From assembly GCF_016862095.1 (NCBI RefSeq), contig NZ_BOMH01000076.1:1-51398 (forward strand): 51,398 nucleotides of DNA. Direction: 5' to 3'. The position numbers and the translations under genes were made by a program. This stretch comes from Actinoplanes cyaneus (lineage in GTDB: Bacteria; Actinomycetota; Actinomycetes; Mycobacteriales; Micromonosporaceae). The first letter of the stretch is position 1, and every line of letters begins with the position of its first letter. Under the pieces are notes generated by a model. The model was not told the origin of the DNA and did not search any database. It saw only the letters and a list, made by a program, of their open reading frames with translations. This document shows, one piece after another, positions 16,799 through 25,305 of this stretch.

Positions 16799-18010
16799 CT
16801 AGGCCAACGCGGACGCGAACAGGTCGAGCCGGCCGATCGGTTCCCGCGGCCGCCAGCTCAGCGGCGGGATGTGGGCGTTGACCAGCTCGCCGTCCTCCCG
16901 CAGCTCGGACGCCGGCGGGTGCGGCATGTGCAGGTTGGGATCGTCGTACGTGTCGAAGGCGGAGGCGAAGTCCATCCGGTAGGCGAAGTCGTTGTCCTCG
17001 CCGCCCCAGCCCTGATACCGCTCGTCCATCCCGCCGATGTTGTGGAAGGCCGACGTGCGCACCCACACGCAGGCGCCCGGCGGCCGCCGCAGGTGGAAGG
17101 CGCGCAGCCGGTCCCGGTCGGGCTCGGCCAGGCCGTCGCGCAGCCGGTCGGCGATGGCGGCCGCCGCTGCCGCGTAGTCCAGGCAGACCATGTCCCGGTA
17201 CGGGATGTGCCCCGCGGTGCCGGGGCGGCGGAAGCGGGCCATGTTGCGTTCGATGAAGTCGCGCTCGACCAGGATGTCGGCGTCCAGGATGCAGATTGCC
17301 TGCGCGCCGGCGGACGCGTGCACCACGCCGACGTTGACCGTCCACGACTTGGCGAAGACGCCCGGGTTGGGCGCGAAGAGATACTCGTCGACCAGCGGTT
17401 CGATGCTCTCCCGCCAGCGGGGCTCGGCGTCGGACTCCACGACCACCACCCGGTAGCGGTCACGCGGCACCGACTGGTCGCTCAGGGCCAGCAGGCAGGC
17501 GGTGAGGTTGTAGAGCCGCTTGCCGCCGGTGTGCCGGTCCTGGAACGGGATGACGACGAGCACGTCCGGGTCGCCGGCGCCGCGCCGGGCCGGGGCGGCC
17601 GCCACGCGGGCGCTGAGCTCGCGCAGTTCCGCCATGTCGACCGCCGCGGTGCCGGGATCGTAGTTCCGGCCGATGTGGTAACCGACCCGCGATCGGCATT
17701 CGGCCGTCCAGCCCGCGTCGAGCAGGGGCCGGACCGCGTCCCGCCCGGGTCCGTCGATCTCGGTGAGGGCCTGGCGCAACGCGAAGTAGGGCGCGGGCCG
17801 GTCGGGCTGGGTGAGGACGGCCTCGCTCAGCTCGCGGACGTGCTCCACGGGAGAGCGGCGGGCCGTGTCGACCACCGCGTCGGTGAACGGCTGGGCCAGC
17901 TCGCAGTAGTACAGGCCGGAGCGGCGGGCGCCCGGGTCGGCGGCCACGACGAGGTTGTCGGCGACGGCCCGGGCCAGGACGGCGGGGTCGGTGGGGACGA
18001 GAAGCGACAT
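16799..18010 (-). CDS. GT2/GT7-like glycosyltransferase with helical N-terminal extension
   Basis: The 403-residue protein starts at MSLLVPTD after a GGAGG ribosome binding site. Residues 1-145 are mostly helical and unassigned. VLVVIPFQDRHTGG near 150 begins the GT-A domain, CILDADILVERDF near 240 holds the DxD motif, and YQGWGGEDNDFAYRM near 340 is the GT7 C-terminal acceptor/metal motif. It should use a UDP- or similar activated sugar; the acceptor is unknown. It lies 50 bases after the ThDP-enzyme gene and ten bases before the RapZ-like gene. It is a distant relative of the glycosyltransferase at 175-1431, which carries the same GWGxED motif. Confidence 0.8.
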   Translation of the reverse strand: MSLLVPTDPAVLARAVADNLVVAADPGARRSGLYYCELAQPFTDAVVDTARRSPVEHVRELSEAVLTQPDRPAPYFALRQALTEIDGPGRDAVRPLLDAGWTAECRSRVGYHIGRNYDPGTAAVDMAELRELSARVAAAPARRGAGDPDVLVVIPFQDRHTGGKRLYNLTACLLALSDQSVPRDRYRVVVVESDAEPRWRESIEPLVDEYLFAPNPGVFAKSWTVNVGVVHASAGAQAICILDADILVERDFIERNMARFRRPGTAGHIPYRDMVCLDYAAAAAAIADRLRDGLAEPDRDRLRAFHLRRPPGACVWVRTSAFHNIGGMDERYQGWGGEDNDFAYRMDFASAFDTYDDPNLHMPHPPASELREDGELVNAHIPPLSWRPREPIGRLDLFASALA

Positions 18011-18060
18011 GGGAACCTCCGGTGAGTAGGCGGTGCGGGGAGCCGGGCGGGGCCGCGGTG

Positions 18061-20073
18061 TCACGCGGCCGCCGGCGCGATCTGCTCGAAGCCCTGGGTG
18101 AGCCAGATGCCGCGCCACACGGCGGGGTCGGACGGCAGGACCAGCTCGACCAGGCTCGGCCCGTCGACCTGGGCCGCGCGCCGCAGGGCGGCGGAGAATT
18201 CGGTCAGGCCGGTCCGGACCTCCTCCGGGTCACCGCCGATCGGCACGGCCACCCGCTCGGCCGCGACGCCGAGGGCCTCGGCGACCGCGCGGTACCGCAT
18301 GCCGCTGACGTTGCTGAGGTAGTGACGCGGCCGGGTCTCGTACGAGGCCGCGGCCTGCTTCTTGAGCGAGACCGACTCGCCGTTGTTGCAGACCACGAAG
18401 ACGATCCGGGCGTTCTCCTGCAGGGCGGCCACCAGACCCTGGAAGGAGTTGGTGAAGGCCTGGTCGCCGAGGGTGCACATGACCCGGACATCGGTACGGG
18501 CGATCGCCAGGCCGGTGGCGATGGGCAGGCCACCGCCGACGAAGCCGCCGTGGCCGCCGAAGACGCGCAGTCCCGCCGGCAGCTCGTCGTAGCTCTCGGA
18601 GATCAGGCCGCCGAACATCTGGCTGTCGTCGATCAGCACCGGGTTGTGCCACTCCCGCAGCACCCCGGCGAGGGCACCGACGATGGCGCCGCGCGCCTCC
18701 GCCACCTCGGCCGTGGCCGGCTCGGGGGTCACCCGGGCGGCTTCCCTGGCGCCGTCCGGGAACCAGGCCGGACGCCGGTCGGCCAGCCGGTCGGCCAGCC
18801 GGTCCAGGATCGCCCCGGGCGTGCCGACCAACATCGTGTCGCCGTCGCCCAGGTACTCGTTCTTGAGCACCTTCTCCGGATCGGTGTTGATCGCGATCTT
18901 GGTGCACCGCGGGAGCCGCCCGACGACCCGCTCGTACATGTTCCGGTCCTCGACGGTCACCAGCAGATCGGCCGCGTTCAGCAGGTCCATGTGCGCGGCG
19001 CTGAACTGGTTGAGCCAGCCCGCGAAGTTGGTCACCTCGTCGGTGCGCAGCCGCTCGAACAGCATCGGGCCGCGCCGGTAGCGCACCTGCAGGACGGGCG
19101 CCCCCACGGCCTGGCTGAGGCGGTCCAGCCCGGCTCGTACGCCGTCGTGGCGCAGGGCGTAGTCGTCGATCAGGATCAGCGGGCGCTCGGCGGACCGCAG
19201 GACGCGCACGGCGGCCTCGATCGACGCCTCGTCGGCGACGGCGGCCGGTGGCCCGGCGGGCGGGGTGGTCAACTCCGTCACGTCGATCCAGCGCTGCTCG
19301 GCCACGTCCTGCGGCACGCCGACGAGCGCGGGCCGGTGCGGCGCCTGCGCGACCGAGGCGAGAGCGTGCCGGACCTGCGCGACGAAACGGTGTGCGGCGC
19401 GCCGCCGGTCGGCCTCGCCGTCGGGCACCGGCGGCGCCTCCCACGACCAGCTGGCGAACGCGCTCATCCCCTCCGACAGGTCCGCCTCGCCGTGCGGTGG
19501 CAGGAAGCGGGTCGAGCCGGTCGACGGAAGGCCGACCACGTAGACGGTGCCGGCCTCGTTGCGGCGGGCGTCGGCGACGGCGCCGGCGGCGTTGGTGAAG
19601 CCCCGCGCGCCGTGCAGGATGGCGGCGCCGACGTTCGGCTTCAGCAGCGAGGCGCCGGCCGCCATGAACGCCGATTCCTTGTCGCCGCGGCCGTTGACCA
19701 CCCGGATGCCGGACGCCTGGTCGACCGCGTCGCAGAGCGCGAGCTCGGAGGTGCCGGCGTAGACGAACACCTCGCTGACACCCGCCTCGGCCAGCAGCAC
19801 GGCCACCGTCTCGGCGCCGGTCAGCATGATCTTCCAGTCGGCGATCTCGGCTGCGGCGGCGTGCGCGGTGGCCGGGAGGGCGTCACCGTCGCCCAGCCCG
19901 TCGAGCAGGCGGCGCCCGGCCGCGCCGGCGCCGCCGGCGAGCAGTTGGCCACACCGCAGCGCGTCGGGAGATCCGTCGGGCCGGCGGAACCGCGCGGTGA
20001 TCCGGGCCACCGCCCCGGCCGATGCGTCGCCGTTGCCGTTCGGCGTGTTGATCGAACTGTTGTCCTGTGGCAT
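18061..20073 (-). CDS. Thiamine diphosphate-dependent enzyme, acetolactate synthase-like
   Basis: The 670-residue protein has three ThDP-enzyme domains: a pyrimidine-binding domain from about residue 80 with the catalytic Glu region GRGDKESAFMAAGAS, a central domain (about 270-430), and a diphosphate-binding domain with LGDQAFTNSFQGL through CNNGESVS. The metal/ThDP motif, normally GDG...NN, reads GDQ...NN. A low-complexity extension of roughly 75 residues precedes the first domain. Substrate unknown; carboligation of a two-carbon unit onto an oxo-sugar (as in YerE) or a keto-acid decarboxylation would suit the adjacent glycosyltransferase. It heads the five-gene operon. The ATG at 20073 is preferred; a GTG at 20115 lacks a ribosome binding site. 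Confidence 0.8.
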   Translation of the reverse strand: MPQDNSSINTPNGNGDASAGAVARITARFRRPDGSPDALRCGQLLAGGAGAAGRRLLDGLGDGDALPATAHAAAAEIADWKIMLTGAETVAVLLAEAGVSEVFVYAGTSELALCDAVDQASGIRVVNGRGDKESAFMAAGASLLKPNVGAAILHGARGFTNAAGAVADARRNEAGTVYVVGLPSTGSTRFLPPHGEADLSEGMSAFASWSWEAPPVPDGEADRRRAAHRFVAQVRHALASVAQAPHRPALVGVPQDVAEQRWIDVTELTTPPAGPPAAVADEASIEAAVRVLRSAERPLILIDDYALRHDGVRAGLDRLSQAVGAPVLQVRYRRGPMLFERLRTDEVTNFAGWLNQFSAAHMDLLNAADLLVTVEDRNMYERVVGRLPRCTKIAINTDPEKVLKNEYLGDGDTMLVGTPGAILDRLADRLADRRPAWFPDGAREAARVTPEPATAEVAEARGAIVGALAGVLREWHNPVLIDDSQMFGGLISESYDELPAGLRVFGGHGGFVGGGLPIATGLAIARTDVRVMCTLGDQAFTNSFQGLVAALQENARIVFVVCNNGESVSLKKQAAASYETRPRHYLSNVSGMRYRAVAEALGVAAERVAVPIGGDPEEVRTGLTEFSAALRRAAQVDGPSLVELVLPSDPAVWRGIWLTQGFEQIAPAAA

Positions 20074-20108
20074 CGCCTGGAACCCCCATGGTGTCGAGGA
20101 ACTGACGA

Positions 20109-20123
20109 GGTCCACGGTGGACC
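20109..20123. promoter_or_regulatory. 15-bp palindrome in the divergent ThDP/MFS promoter region
   Basis: GGTCCAC (20109-20115), one central base, and GTGGACC (20117-20123) form a perfect inverted repeat 36 bases upstream of the ThDP-enzyme start, immediately beside the heptamer array. Dimeric repressors usually use such sites. It could also form a small stem in the leader of the minus-strand operon. Confidence 0.45.
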
Positions 20124-20130
20124 GTCCGGT

Positions 20131-20181
20131 TTCAGCCTGAGTTCGGCGTGAATAGGATGGAGATTCAGCACGCTTTCAGTG
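20131..20181 (+). promoter_or_regulatory. SARP-type heptamer array with 11-bp periodicity
   Basis: Heptamers TTCAGCC (20131), TTCGGCG (20142), TTCAGCA (20164) and TTCAGTG (20175) lie at intervals of 11, 22 and 11 bases, all on the same face of the helix. Direct heptamer repeats at 11-bp spacing are the known binding layout of SARP activators. The array sits between the divergent ThDP-enzyme operon and the MFS gene, and a SARP is encoded at 13.4 kb. Neither direction shows a good -10 at the usual 8-bp distance, so which operon is activated is unclear. Confidence 0.5.
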
Positions 20182-20237
20182 AGCCTTTGGTGAGGGCACG
20201 ATCAAGGGCGTGGCCAGTCGCGATGTCTGGAGGAGCC

Positions 20238-21440
20238 ATGGAGAACGCCCCGTGGAATCGCCGGCGGCTCTGGCGGGGGCGAATTGCCACGTCGCTCGCC
20301 TTTCTGCTCTTCGGAACGGCATTGGGTGTTTGGACGGCGCGCATTCCGGCGATCAAGCAGAAACTCGGCCTGAGCGACGGGCGGCTGACGTTCGTCCTGC
20401 TCTCCTTCGCCGCCGGCTGCATCCTCGGCCTCGCGCTGCTGGGCCGGCTGTCCGACCGCGTCGGCAGCTCCCGGCTGCTGGCGGTGGCGGCGCTGCTGGA
20501 GGGGATGTTGCTGGCCGCGGTCGGGTTCAGCGGCAACCTGGCCGAGCTGTGCGTCGCGGTCTTCTGCTTCGGCGCCGCGCACGGCACCCTCAACATCGCG
20601 ATGAACGCCAACGCGATCGAGGTGCAGCGCGGGTGGGGCGGCCCGATCATGTCCTCGTTCCATGCGATCTACAGCATCGGCGGTTTCGCCGGTGCGCTCA
20701 TCGGGGGCCAGTTCGCCCGGCACTCCGTCGGTGTCGGCCCGACCTTCGCCGCCACCGGCCTGGGCGTCCTCGTCCTGGCGGCCTGGGCGGCGCTGTGGGT
20801 TCTGCCGGTCCGGCCCGCCGTCGGCGAGCCGGGTGCCGAGCCGGGTGCCGACCGGTCCGGCGGCCCTTCGCTGATCGTGGTGTTCTTCGGCGTGCTCGTG
20901 CTCTGCACCCTGGTCGGTGAGGGCGCGGCGGCCGACTGGAGTGCGGTCTACCTGCGCGACAACCTGCTGTCGACGCCCGGTTTCGCCGCGTACGGCTACG
21001 CCGCCTTCGCCATCATGATGACGGTGGGGCGGGTCTTCGGTGACTGGCTGGCCGCCACCCTGGGTCCGGTCCTGCTGGTACGCCTGGGTGGCGCGGTGGC
21101 CGCGGCCGGCCTGGGCGCCGGGCTGCTGATCGACCGCCCGGTGGCCGGGGTCGTCGGCTTCGGCCTGCTCGGGCTGGGGCTGTCAGGCATCGCCCCGCAG
21201 GTCTTCTCGACCGTCGGCAGCCGCGACACGCAGCGCTCGGGCCGCAACCTGTCGACGGTGGTGAGCATCGGCTACGTCGGGTTCCTGGTCGGTCCGATCC
21301 TCATCGGCGCGGCCGCCACCGTCGTCGGGCTCCCCACGGCGTTGTGGATTCCCGTCGTCCTGGCCGTTTTCGTCGCGGCCAGCGCCGGCGTGATGCGCCC
21401 GGAGCGGCGTAGGTCCGAGGCCGTGCCCACCGTGCCGTAG
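20238..21440 (+). CDS. MFS transporter
   Basis: The 400-residue protein has about 12 membrane segments starting at IATSLAFLLFGTALGVWTARI. The loop between helices 2 and 3, LGRLSDRVGSSR, is the major facilitator signature. The ATG at 20238 has AGGAG close upstream (three-base spacing); an ATG at 20223 is the alternative. The transporter diverges from the ThDP-glycosyltransferase operon across a shared regulatory region, so export of that operon's product is a reasonable inference. It most resembles the small-molecule MFS branch around YbjJ. Substrate is not predictable from sequence. Confidence 0.82.
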   Translation: MENAPWNRRRLWRGRIATSLAFLLFGTALGVWTARIPAIKQKLGLSDGRLTFVLLSFAAGCILGLALLGRLSDRVGSSRLLAVAALLEGMLLAAVGFSGNLAELCVAVFCFGAAHGTLNIAMNANAIEVQRGWGGPIMSSFHAIYSIGGFAGALIGGQFARHSVGVGPTFAATGLGVLVLAAWAALWVLPVRPAVGEPGAEPGADRSGGPSLIVVFFGVLVLCTLVGEGAAADWSAVYLRDNLLSTPGFAAYGYAAFAIMMTVGRVFGDWLAATLGPVLLVRLGGAVAAAGLGAGLLIDRPVAGVVGFGLLGLGLSGIAPQVFSTVGSRDTQRSGRNLSTVVSIGYVGFLVGPILIGAAATVVGLPTALWIPVVLAVFVAASAGVMRPERRRSEAVPTVP

Positions 21441-21740
21441 GGCCTGATCGGACTCGGTGCCCGGGGTAGCGACCGGGCCGGGCCGTGACCCGAGGCGGGG
21501 TGATCACCCGACGGACGTGCCGGCGTTTCCGCGGCCGCGGCGCCGGGCGCGTCTTCCTGCGTGCGCAGTGACTTTCCGCCCAGCACAGTGGGAGATGCTC
21601 CGGGGTGCCCGTTCCGGCATGGTCGAACCAGCCGGGACGCGAAGAACGACGCCGCCGCCCGGTGATCGGCCCGCCGCCTCTCCTCGCGGCTCGGAGGCCA
21701 ACTCCGTCATCGGTGTCACCCACCAAGCAAGGGGGATCTC
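21441..21740. promoter_or_regulatory. 300-bp non-coding gap upstream of unbV with a 12-bp palindrome
   Basis: No credible gene is seen here. GGGTGATCACCC at 21498-21509 is a perfect 12-bp palindrome and a possible operator for the unbV-unbU transcript. A purine-rich AAGGGGGAT just before 21741 is the ribosome binding site of unbV. The promoter itself was not assigned. The gap also marks the border between the glycosyltransferase module and the enediyne genes. Confidence 0.4.
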
Positions 21741-23723
21741 TTGCCCAGCCAACCTGTCGGACCGCTACGCCGGCTCGCCCCGGTCGTCTTCGTGCTCGCC
21801 CTGGCCGGCCTCTTCTTCACCGTGGCGCGCCTGCCCGGCGCCTCGGCCGCCGAGCGGGCGTCACTGGCGTCCCGGTTCCAGTTCCAGAAGATGGCCATCG
21901 CCCTGCCGCCCGGCCTGCCCAGCAACACCGTACGCAAGGTCAATTCGAAGTACGAGCACATCCGGTCCTGGATCTCGTCGGTCGGGGCCGCGATCGCCGT
22001 CAACGACCTCGACGGCGGCGGTGTCGCCAACGATCTCTGCCTGGTCGACACGCGGAGCGACGAGGCGATCGTCACCCCCGTGCCGGGATCGGGCGGCACC
22101 TACGCCCCGTTCACGCTGAACCCGGCGCCGCTGCCGAAGAGCGACACGATGGCGCCGATGGGCTGCGTGCCGGGCGACTTCAACGCGGACGGCCGCATGG
22201 ACCTCATCGTCTACTACTGGGGCCGGACCCCGGTGCTCTACCTGCACCGCCCCGGGGCCACGGCGCTGACGATGAGCGCTTTCCAGCCGACCGAGTTGGT
22301 CGGGCAGTCCACCTCCACCGATGGCGACTATCACGGGGCGCTGTGGAACACCAACGCCGTGGCGGTGGCCGACTTCGACGGTGACGGGCATCCCGACGTC
22401 GGCGTCTTCAACTACTTCCCGGAGACCGCGGTCCTGGATCCGTACGGCAATCCGAACGTGCAGATGAACCATTCGCTGTCGCGCGCCGAGAACGCCGGTG
22501 GCCTGCACATCCTGCACTGGACGTCGGCCACCGGCGGGCCGGAGCCCAAGGTGACCTTCGAGGAGCAGAAGGACGCTGTCGACCCCGCGTACACGACGGG
22601 CTGGACGCTCGCCGCGGCCTCGACCGACCTCGACGGCGACCTGCTGCCCGAGCTCTACGTGGCCAACGACTTCGGCCAGGACCGCTTCTTCCACAACACC
22701 TCCGTGCCCGGGCAGATCAAGTTCGAGCTCGCCGAGGGCCGTCGTGGCGCCTTCACCCCGAAGTCGCTGGTGGTCGGGCACGACTCCTTCAAGGGGATGG
22801 GCGTCGAATTCGGCGACCTCGGCAGCACCGGGTCGTTCGACGGCTTCGTCAGCAACATCACTACGTCGTGGGGCCTGGAGGAGAGCAACTTCTACTGGAA
22901 GAACAACACCACGTCGCAGGCCGCCGCCCGGGAGAAGCTGAACCGCGGCGACGCGCCCTTCGACAACGACGCGGCGGACTCGGGGCTGGCCTGGACCGGC
23001 TGGGGCTGGGACGCCAAGACGGCCGACTTCGACAACAGCGGCAACCTGTCCGTCGTGCAGGCGGCCGGCTTCGTCAAGGGGACCATCAACCGGTGGGCGT
23101 GGCTGCAGGAACTGGCCGCGACGAACGACCTGATGCTGCAGAACCCGGACATGTGGCCGCACCAGCGGCCGGGCGACGACATCGCCGGGTCCCAGCCGTT
23201 CGCGTTCTGGGTCCGGGACAGCGCTGACCACTACACCAACATCGCGTCGTCGCTGGGAATGACCGACACGACGCCCAGCCGCGGCATCGCCGTCGCGGAC
23301 ACCACGGGCAACGGCGCGCAGGACTTCGCGGTGGCCCGGCAGTGGGGCGCGCCGGAGTTCTGGAAGAACGAACTGCGTGACACCAAGCCGTTCCTCGGGC
23401 TGCGGCTCTACCGCCCGCTCGCGGGCTCCGCGGCGGCGGGAGACGGGCAGAACCCGGGCTCGCCGGCCTACGGCGCCCAGGTCCGGATCACCACCGCGAG
23501 CGGGCACACCCAGGTGGCCCAGCTCGACGGGGGCGGCGGCCATTCCGGGAAGCGGAGCTTCGACGTGTTCTTCGGCCTCGGGGACAACGGCGCCCAGCCG
23601 GTCTCGGCGCAGATCTCCTGGCGTACGGCGGACGGAGCCGTTCAGCAGCAGACAGTCAGCCTGGCCCCGGGCTGGCACGACCTCATGCTCACCGATCAGG
23701 CTCAGGAGGTGACCTCGCGATGA
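21741..23723 (+). CDS. unbV: UnbV-type enediyne protein (FG-GAP/ASPIC repeats)
   Basis: The 660-residue protein begins at a TTG preceded by GGGGGA. Residues about 10-37 form a signal peptide or membrane anchor (PVVFVLALAGLFFTVA). Calcium-binding FG-GAP/VCBS-like motifs follow: DFNADGRMD near 146, DFDGDGHPD near 211 and DLDGDLLPE near 296. An ASPIC/UnbV domain starts at YGAQVRIT near 577. Length and layout match UnbV of enediyne clusters, a member of the conserved unbL-unbV-unbU-PKSE-thioesterase set whose biochemical role is still unknown. It should act outside the membrane or facing out. Its stop overlaps unbU (ATGA). Confidence 0.9.
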   Translation: MPSQPVGPLRRLAPVVFVLALAGLFFTVARLPGASAAERASLASRFQFQKMAIALPPGLPSNTVRKVNSKYEHIRSWISSVGAAIAVNDLDGGGVANDLCLVDTRSDEAIVTPVPGSGGTYAPFTLNPAPLPKSDTMAPMGCVPGDFNADGRMDLIVYYWGRTPVLYLHRPGATALTMSAFQPTELVGQSTSTDGDYHGALWNTNAVAVADFDGDGHPDVGVFNYFPETAVLDPYGNPNVQMNHSLSRAENAGGLHILHWTSATGGPEPKVTFEEQKDAVDPAYTTGWTLAAASTDLDGDLLPELYVANDFGQDRFFHNTSVPGQIKFELAEGRRGAFTPKSLVVGHDSFKGMGVEFGDLGSTGSFDGFVSNITTSWGLEESNFYWKNNTTSQAAAREKLNRGDAPFDNDAADSGLAWTGWGWDAKTADFDNSGNLSVVQAAGFVKGTINRWAWLQELAATNDLMLQNPDMWPHQRPGDDIAGSQPFAFWVRDSADHYTNIASSLGMTDTTPSRGIAVADTTGNGAQDFAVARQWGAPEFWKNELRDTKPFLGLRLYRPLAGSAAAGDGQNPGSPAYGAQVRITTASGHTQVAQLDGGGGHSGKRSFDVFFGLGDNGAQPVSAQISWRTADGAVQQQTVSLAPGWHDLMLTDQAQEVTSR

Positions 23724-24784
23724 CCGATTCCCGTCAGATCAGCGCGATCGGTCGCGGCGCGACACCGCTGGTGGCCGACAGTCCGGCCCCGGTCAGTCCG
23801 GCCACCGCGCCGGCGACGGTGCCGGCCGCTCCCGACCCGCGGGCAGTCCCGCGCGTCGACCGGCGCGATCCCCGCTACATGGCGCTGCGCAACTTCGCCA
23901 TCTCGATGTCGGTCTTCAACATTCTCGGGTACGCGGTCCTCGGCTTCGAGCAGCCCTGGACGTGGCCGTTGTTCGCCCTCGCGGTGGGCTACGGCACCGA
24001 GCTGATCGTGGAATGGATCTCGGCGCGAGCCTACCGGCGGCCGGCCGGCTATTCCGGCAACGGCCTCTGGGGCTTGTACACCTTCCTGCTGCCCACGCAC
24101 ATCACCGCCCTGGCCGCGAACATGCTGCTCTACGCGAACTCGAAGTTCTGGCCGATCGCCTTCGCGGTCGTCGTCGCCGTGGGACAGAAGGCGGTGCTGC
24201 AGGCGCCGATCAAGGGCCGGATGCGGCACTTCATGAATCCCTCGAACCTCGGGATCACGGTGACCCTGCTGGCCTTCTCCTGGGTCAACGTCGCCCCGCC
24301 CTACCACTTCACCGAAGAGGTCCCGGACACCTTCCGGATGCTGATCCCGATCATCATCCTCACCGCCGGCACCGTGCTGAACGGGATGCTCACCAAGAAG
24401 ATCCCGCTCATCCTCGGCTGGCTCGGCACCTTCGTCATCCAGGCCCTGGTCCGGCACTTCATCTGGGACGTGGCGCTCTGGTCCTCGCTCGGGGTGATGA
24501 CCGGCGTCGCTTTCATCCTGTTCACCAACTACATGGTCACCGACCCGGGCACGACGCCGTCGCTCGGCCGGTGGCAGTTCATGTTCGGATCCTCGGTCGC
24601 CATCGTCTACGCCGTCCTGATGCAGTTCAACGTCGTCTACACGTTGTTCTTCGCGGTGACCCTCGTCTGCCTGGCGCGCGGCATCTACTGGTGGATCCGG
24701 TGGGCGCGCGAGCGGCGGGCCGGGGAGCCGGTGCCGCCGGCCGGCATCGCGTCGACACCGAACGTCGTGGCCTCTACCAGCTGA
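23720..24784 (+). CDS. unbU: UnbU-type enediyne membrane protein (NqrB/RnfD-like)
   Basis: The 354-residue protein has a polar N-terminus of about 50 residues and then roughly nine or ten membrane segments, for example MSVFNILGYAVLGF, LILGWLGTFVIQALV and VYTLFFAVTLVCLA. It resembles the RnfD/NqrB membrane subunits of electron-transport complexes and matches UnbU in size and in its position after unbV. A strong AGGAGGT lies ten bases upstream of its ATG, inside the end of unbV. UnbU is part of the enediyne core; electron transfer or export has been suggested but is unproven. A hairpin follows the gene. Confidence 0.9.
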   Translation: MTDSRQISAIGRGATPLVADSPAPVSPATAPATVPAAPDPRAVPRVDRRDPRYMALRNFAISMSVFNILGYAVLGFEQPWTWPLFALAVGYGTELIVEWISARAYRRPAGYSGNGLWGLYTFLLPTHITALAANMLLYANSKFWPIAFAVVVAVGQKAVLQAPIKGRMRHFMNPSNLGITVTLLAFSWVNVAPPYHFTEEVPDTFRMLIPIIILTAGTVLNGMLTKKIPLILGWLGTFVIQALVRHFIWDVALWSSLGVMTGVAFILFTNYMVTDPGTTPSLGRWQFMFGSSVAIVYAVLMQFNVVYTLFFAVTLVCLARGIYWWIRWARERRAGEPVPPAGIASTPNVVASTS

Positions 24785-24798
24785 GCGCAAGCGTCGAC

Positions 24799-24830
24799 GG
24801 CCGGCCCGGCTCGTTCACGCCGGGCCGGCC
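24799..24830 (+). terminator. Hairpin after unbU
   Basis: A perfect 12-bp GC stem (24799-24810 with 24819-24830) with an eight-base loop lies 15 bases after the unbU stop and 20 bases before the next start. It could terminate or attenuate transcription between unbVU and the SCP2-like gene. No T-run follows. Confidence 0.5.
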
Positions 24831-24850
24831 CTCGTTGAGGGAGGTAAACC

Positions 24851-25294
24851 ATGCCCATCCAGGCCGACCCGGCGATCGATCCGGGCACGTTCGCTCTGGA
24901 GGTGAAGGACGCCTCGGATCGGGAGCTGGAGGAGCTCATGCGCGGCTCCCGGCGTACGCCGGTGCTGACCGCGGTCTTCCGGGGAATGCCTGACGTGTTC
25001 CGGGCCGATCGGGCCGGATCGCTGCACGCCGTGGTGCACTGGCACGTAGGCCACCCCGGCGGCGGCCCCGAGGACGTGTGGGAGGTCGAGGTCCGCGACC
25101 GCCGTTGTGAGGTCCGCCCGGGCACGACGGCCGAACCCCGGCTGCGGCTGACCCTGGACGCCGTCAACTTCATCAAGATGACCACCGGGAACGCGCAGGC
25201 CTGGACGCTCTTCCTGCGCGGCCGGCTCAAGGCCCGCGGGGACCTGGGCCTGGCCAAGACGTTCCCGCGCCTCTTCGAGGTGCCCCGCGTCTGA
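24851..25294 (+). CDS. SCP2-like (sterol carrier fold) small protein
   Basis: The 147-residue protein starts at an ATG behind GGGAGGT. The pattern of VVHWHVG, WEVEVRDRRCEV and the C-terminal block TLDAVNFIKMTTGNAQ followed by LFLRGRLKARGDL is that of the SCP2 fold, a hydrophobic-ligand pocket. It could carry or shield a lipophilic polyene intermediate, which is inference. It follows unbVU in the same direction after a hairpin and converges on the GMC oxidoreductase across a very strong terminator. Its size recalls small unassigned proteins conserved in enediyne clusters. Confidence 0.72.
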   Translation: MPIQADPAIDPGTFALEVKDASDRELEELMRGSRRTPVLTAVFRGMPDVFRADRAGSLHAVVHWHVGHPGGGPEDVWEVEVRDRRCEVRPGTTAEPRLRLTLDAVNFIKMTTGNAQAWTLFLRGRLKARGDLGLAKTFPRLFEVPRV

Positions 25295-25305
25295 CCCGGC
25301 CGGAC

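Noticed and set aside
18776..18806. Short tandem repeat GGTCGGCCAGCC in the ThDP gene
   Set aside because: It codes for DRLADRLADR within a helix, keeps frame and is too short to be a repeat family.
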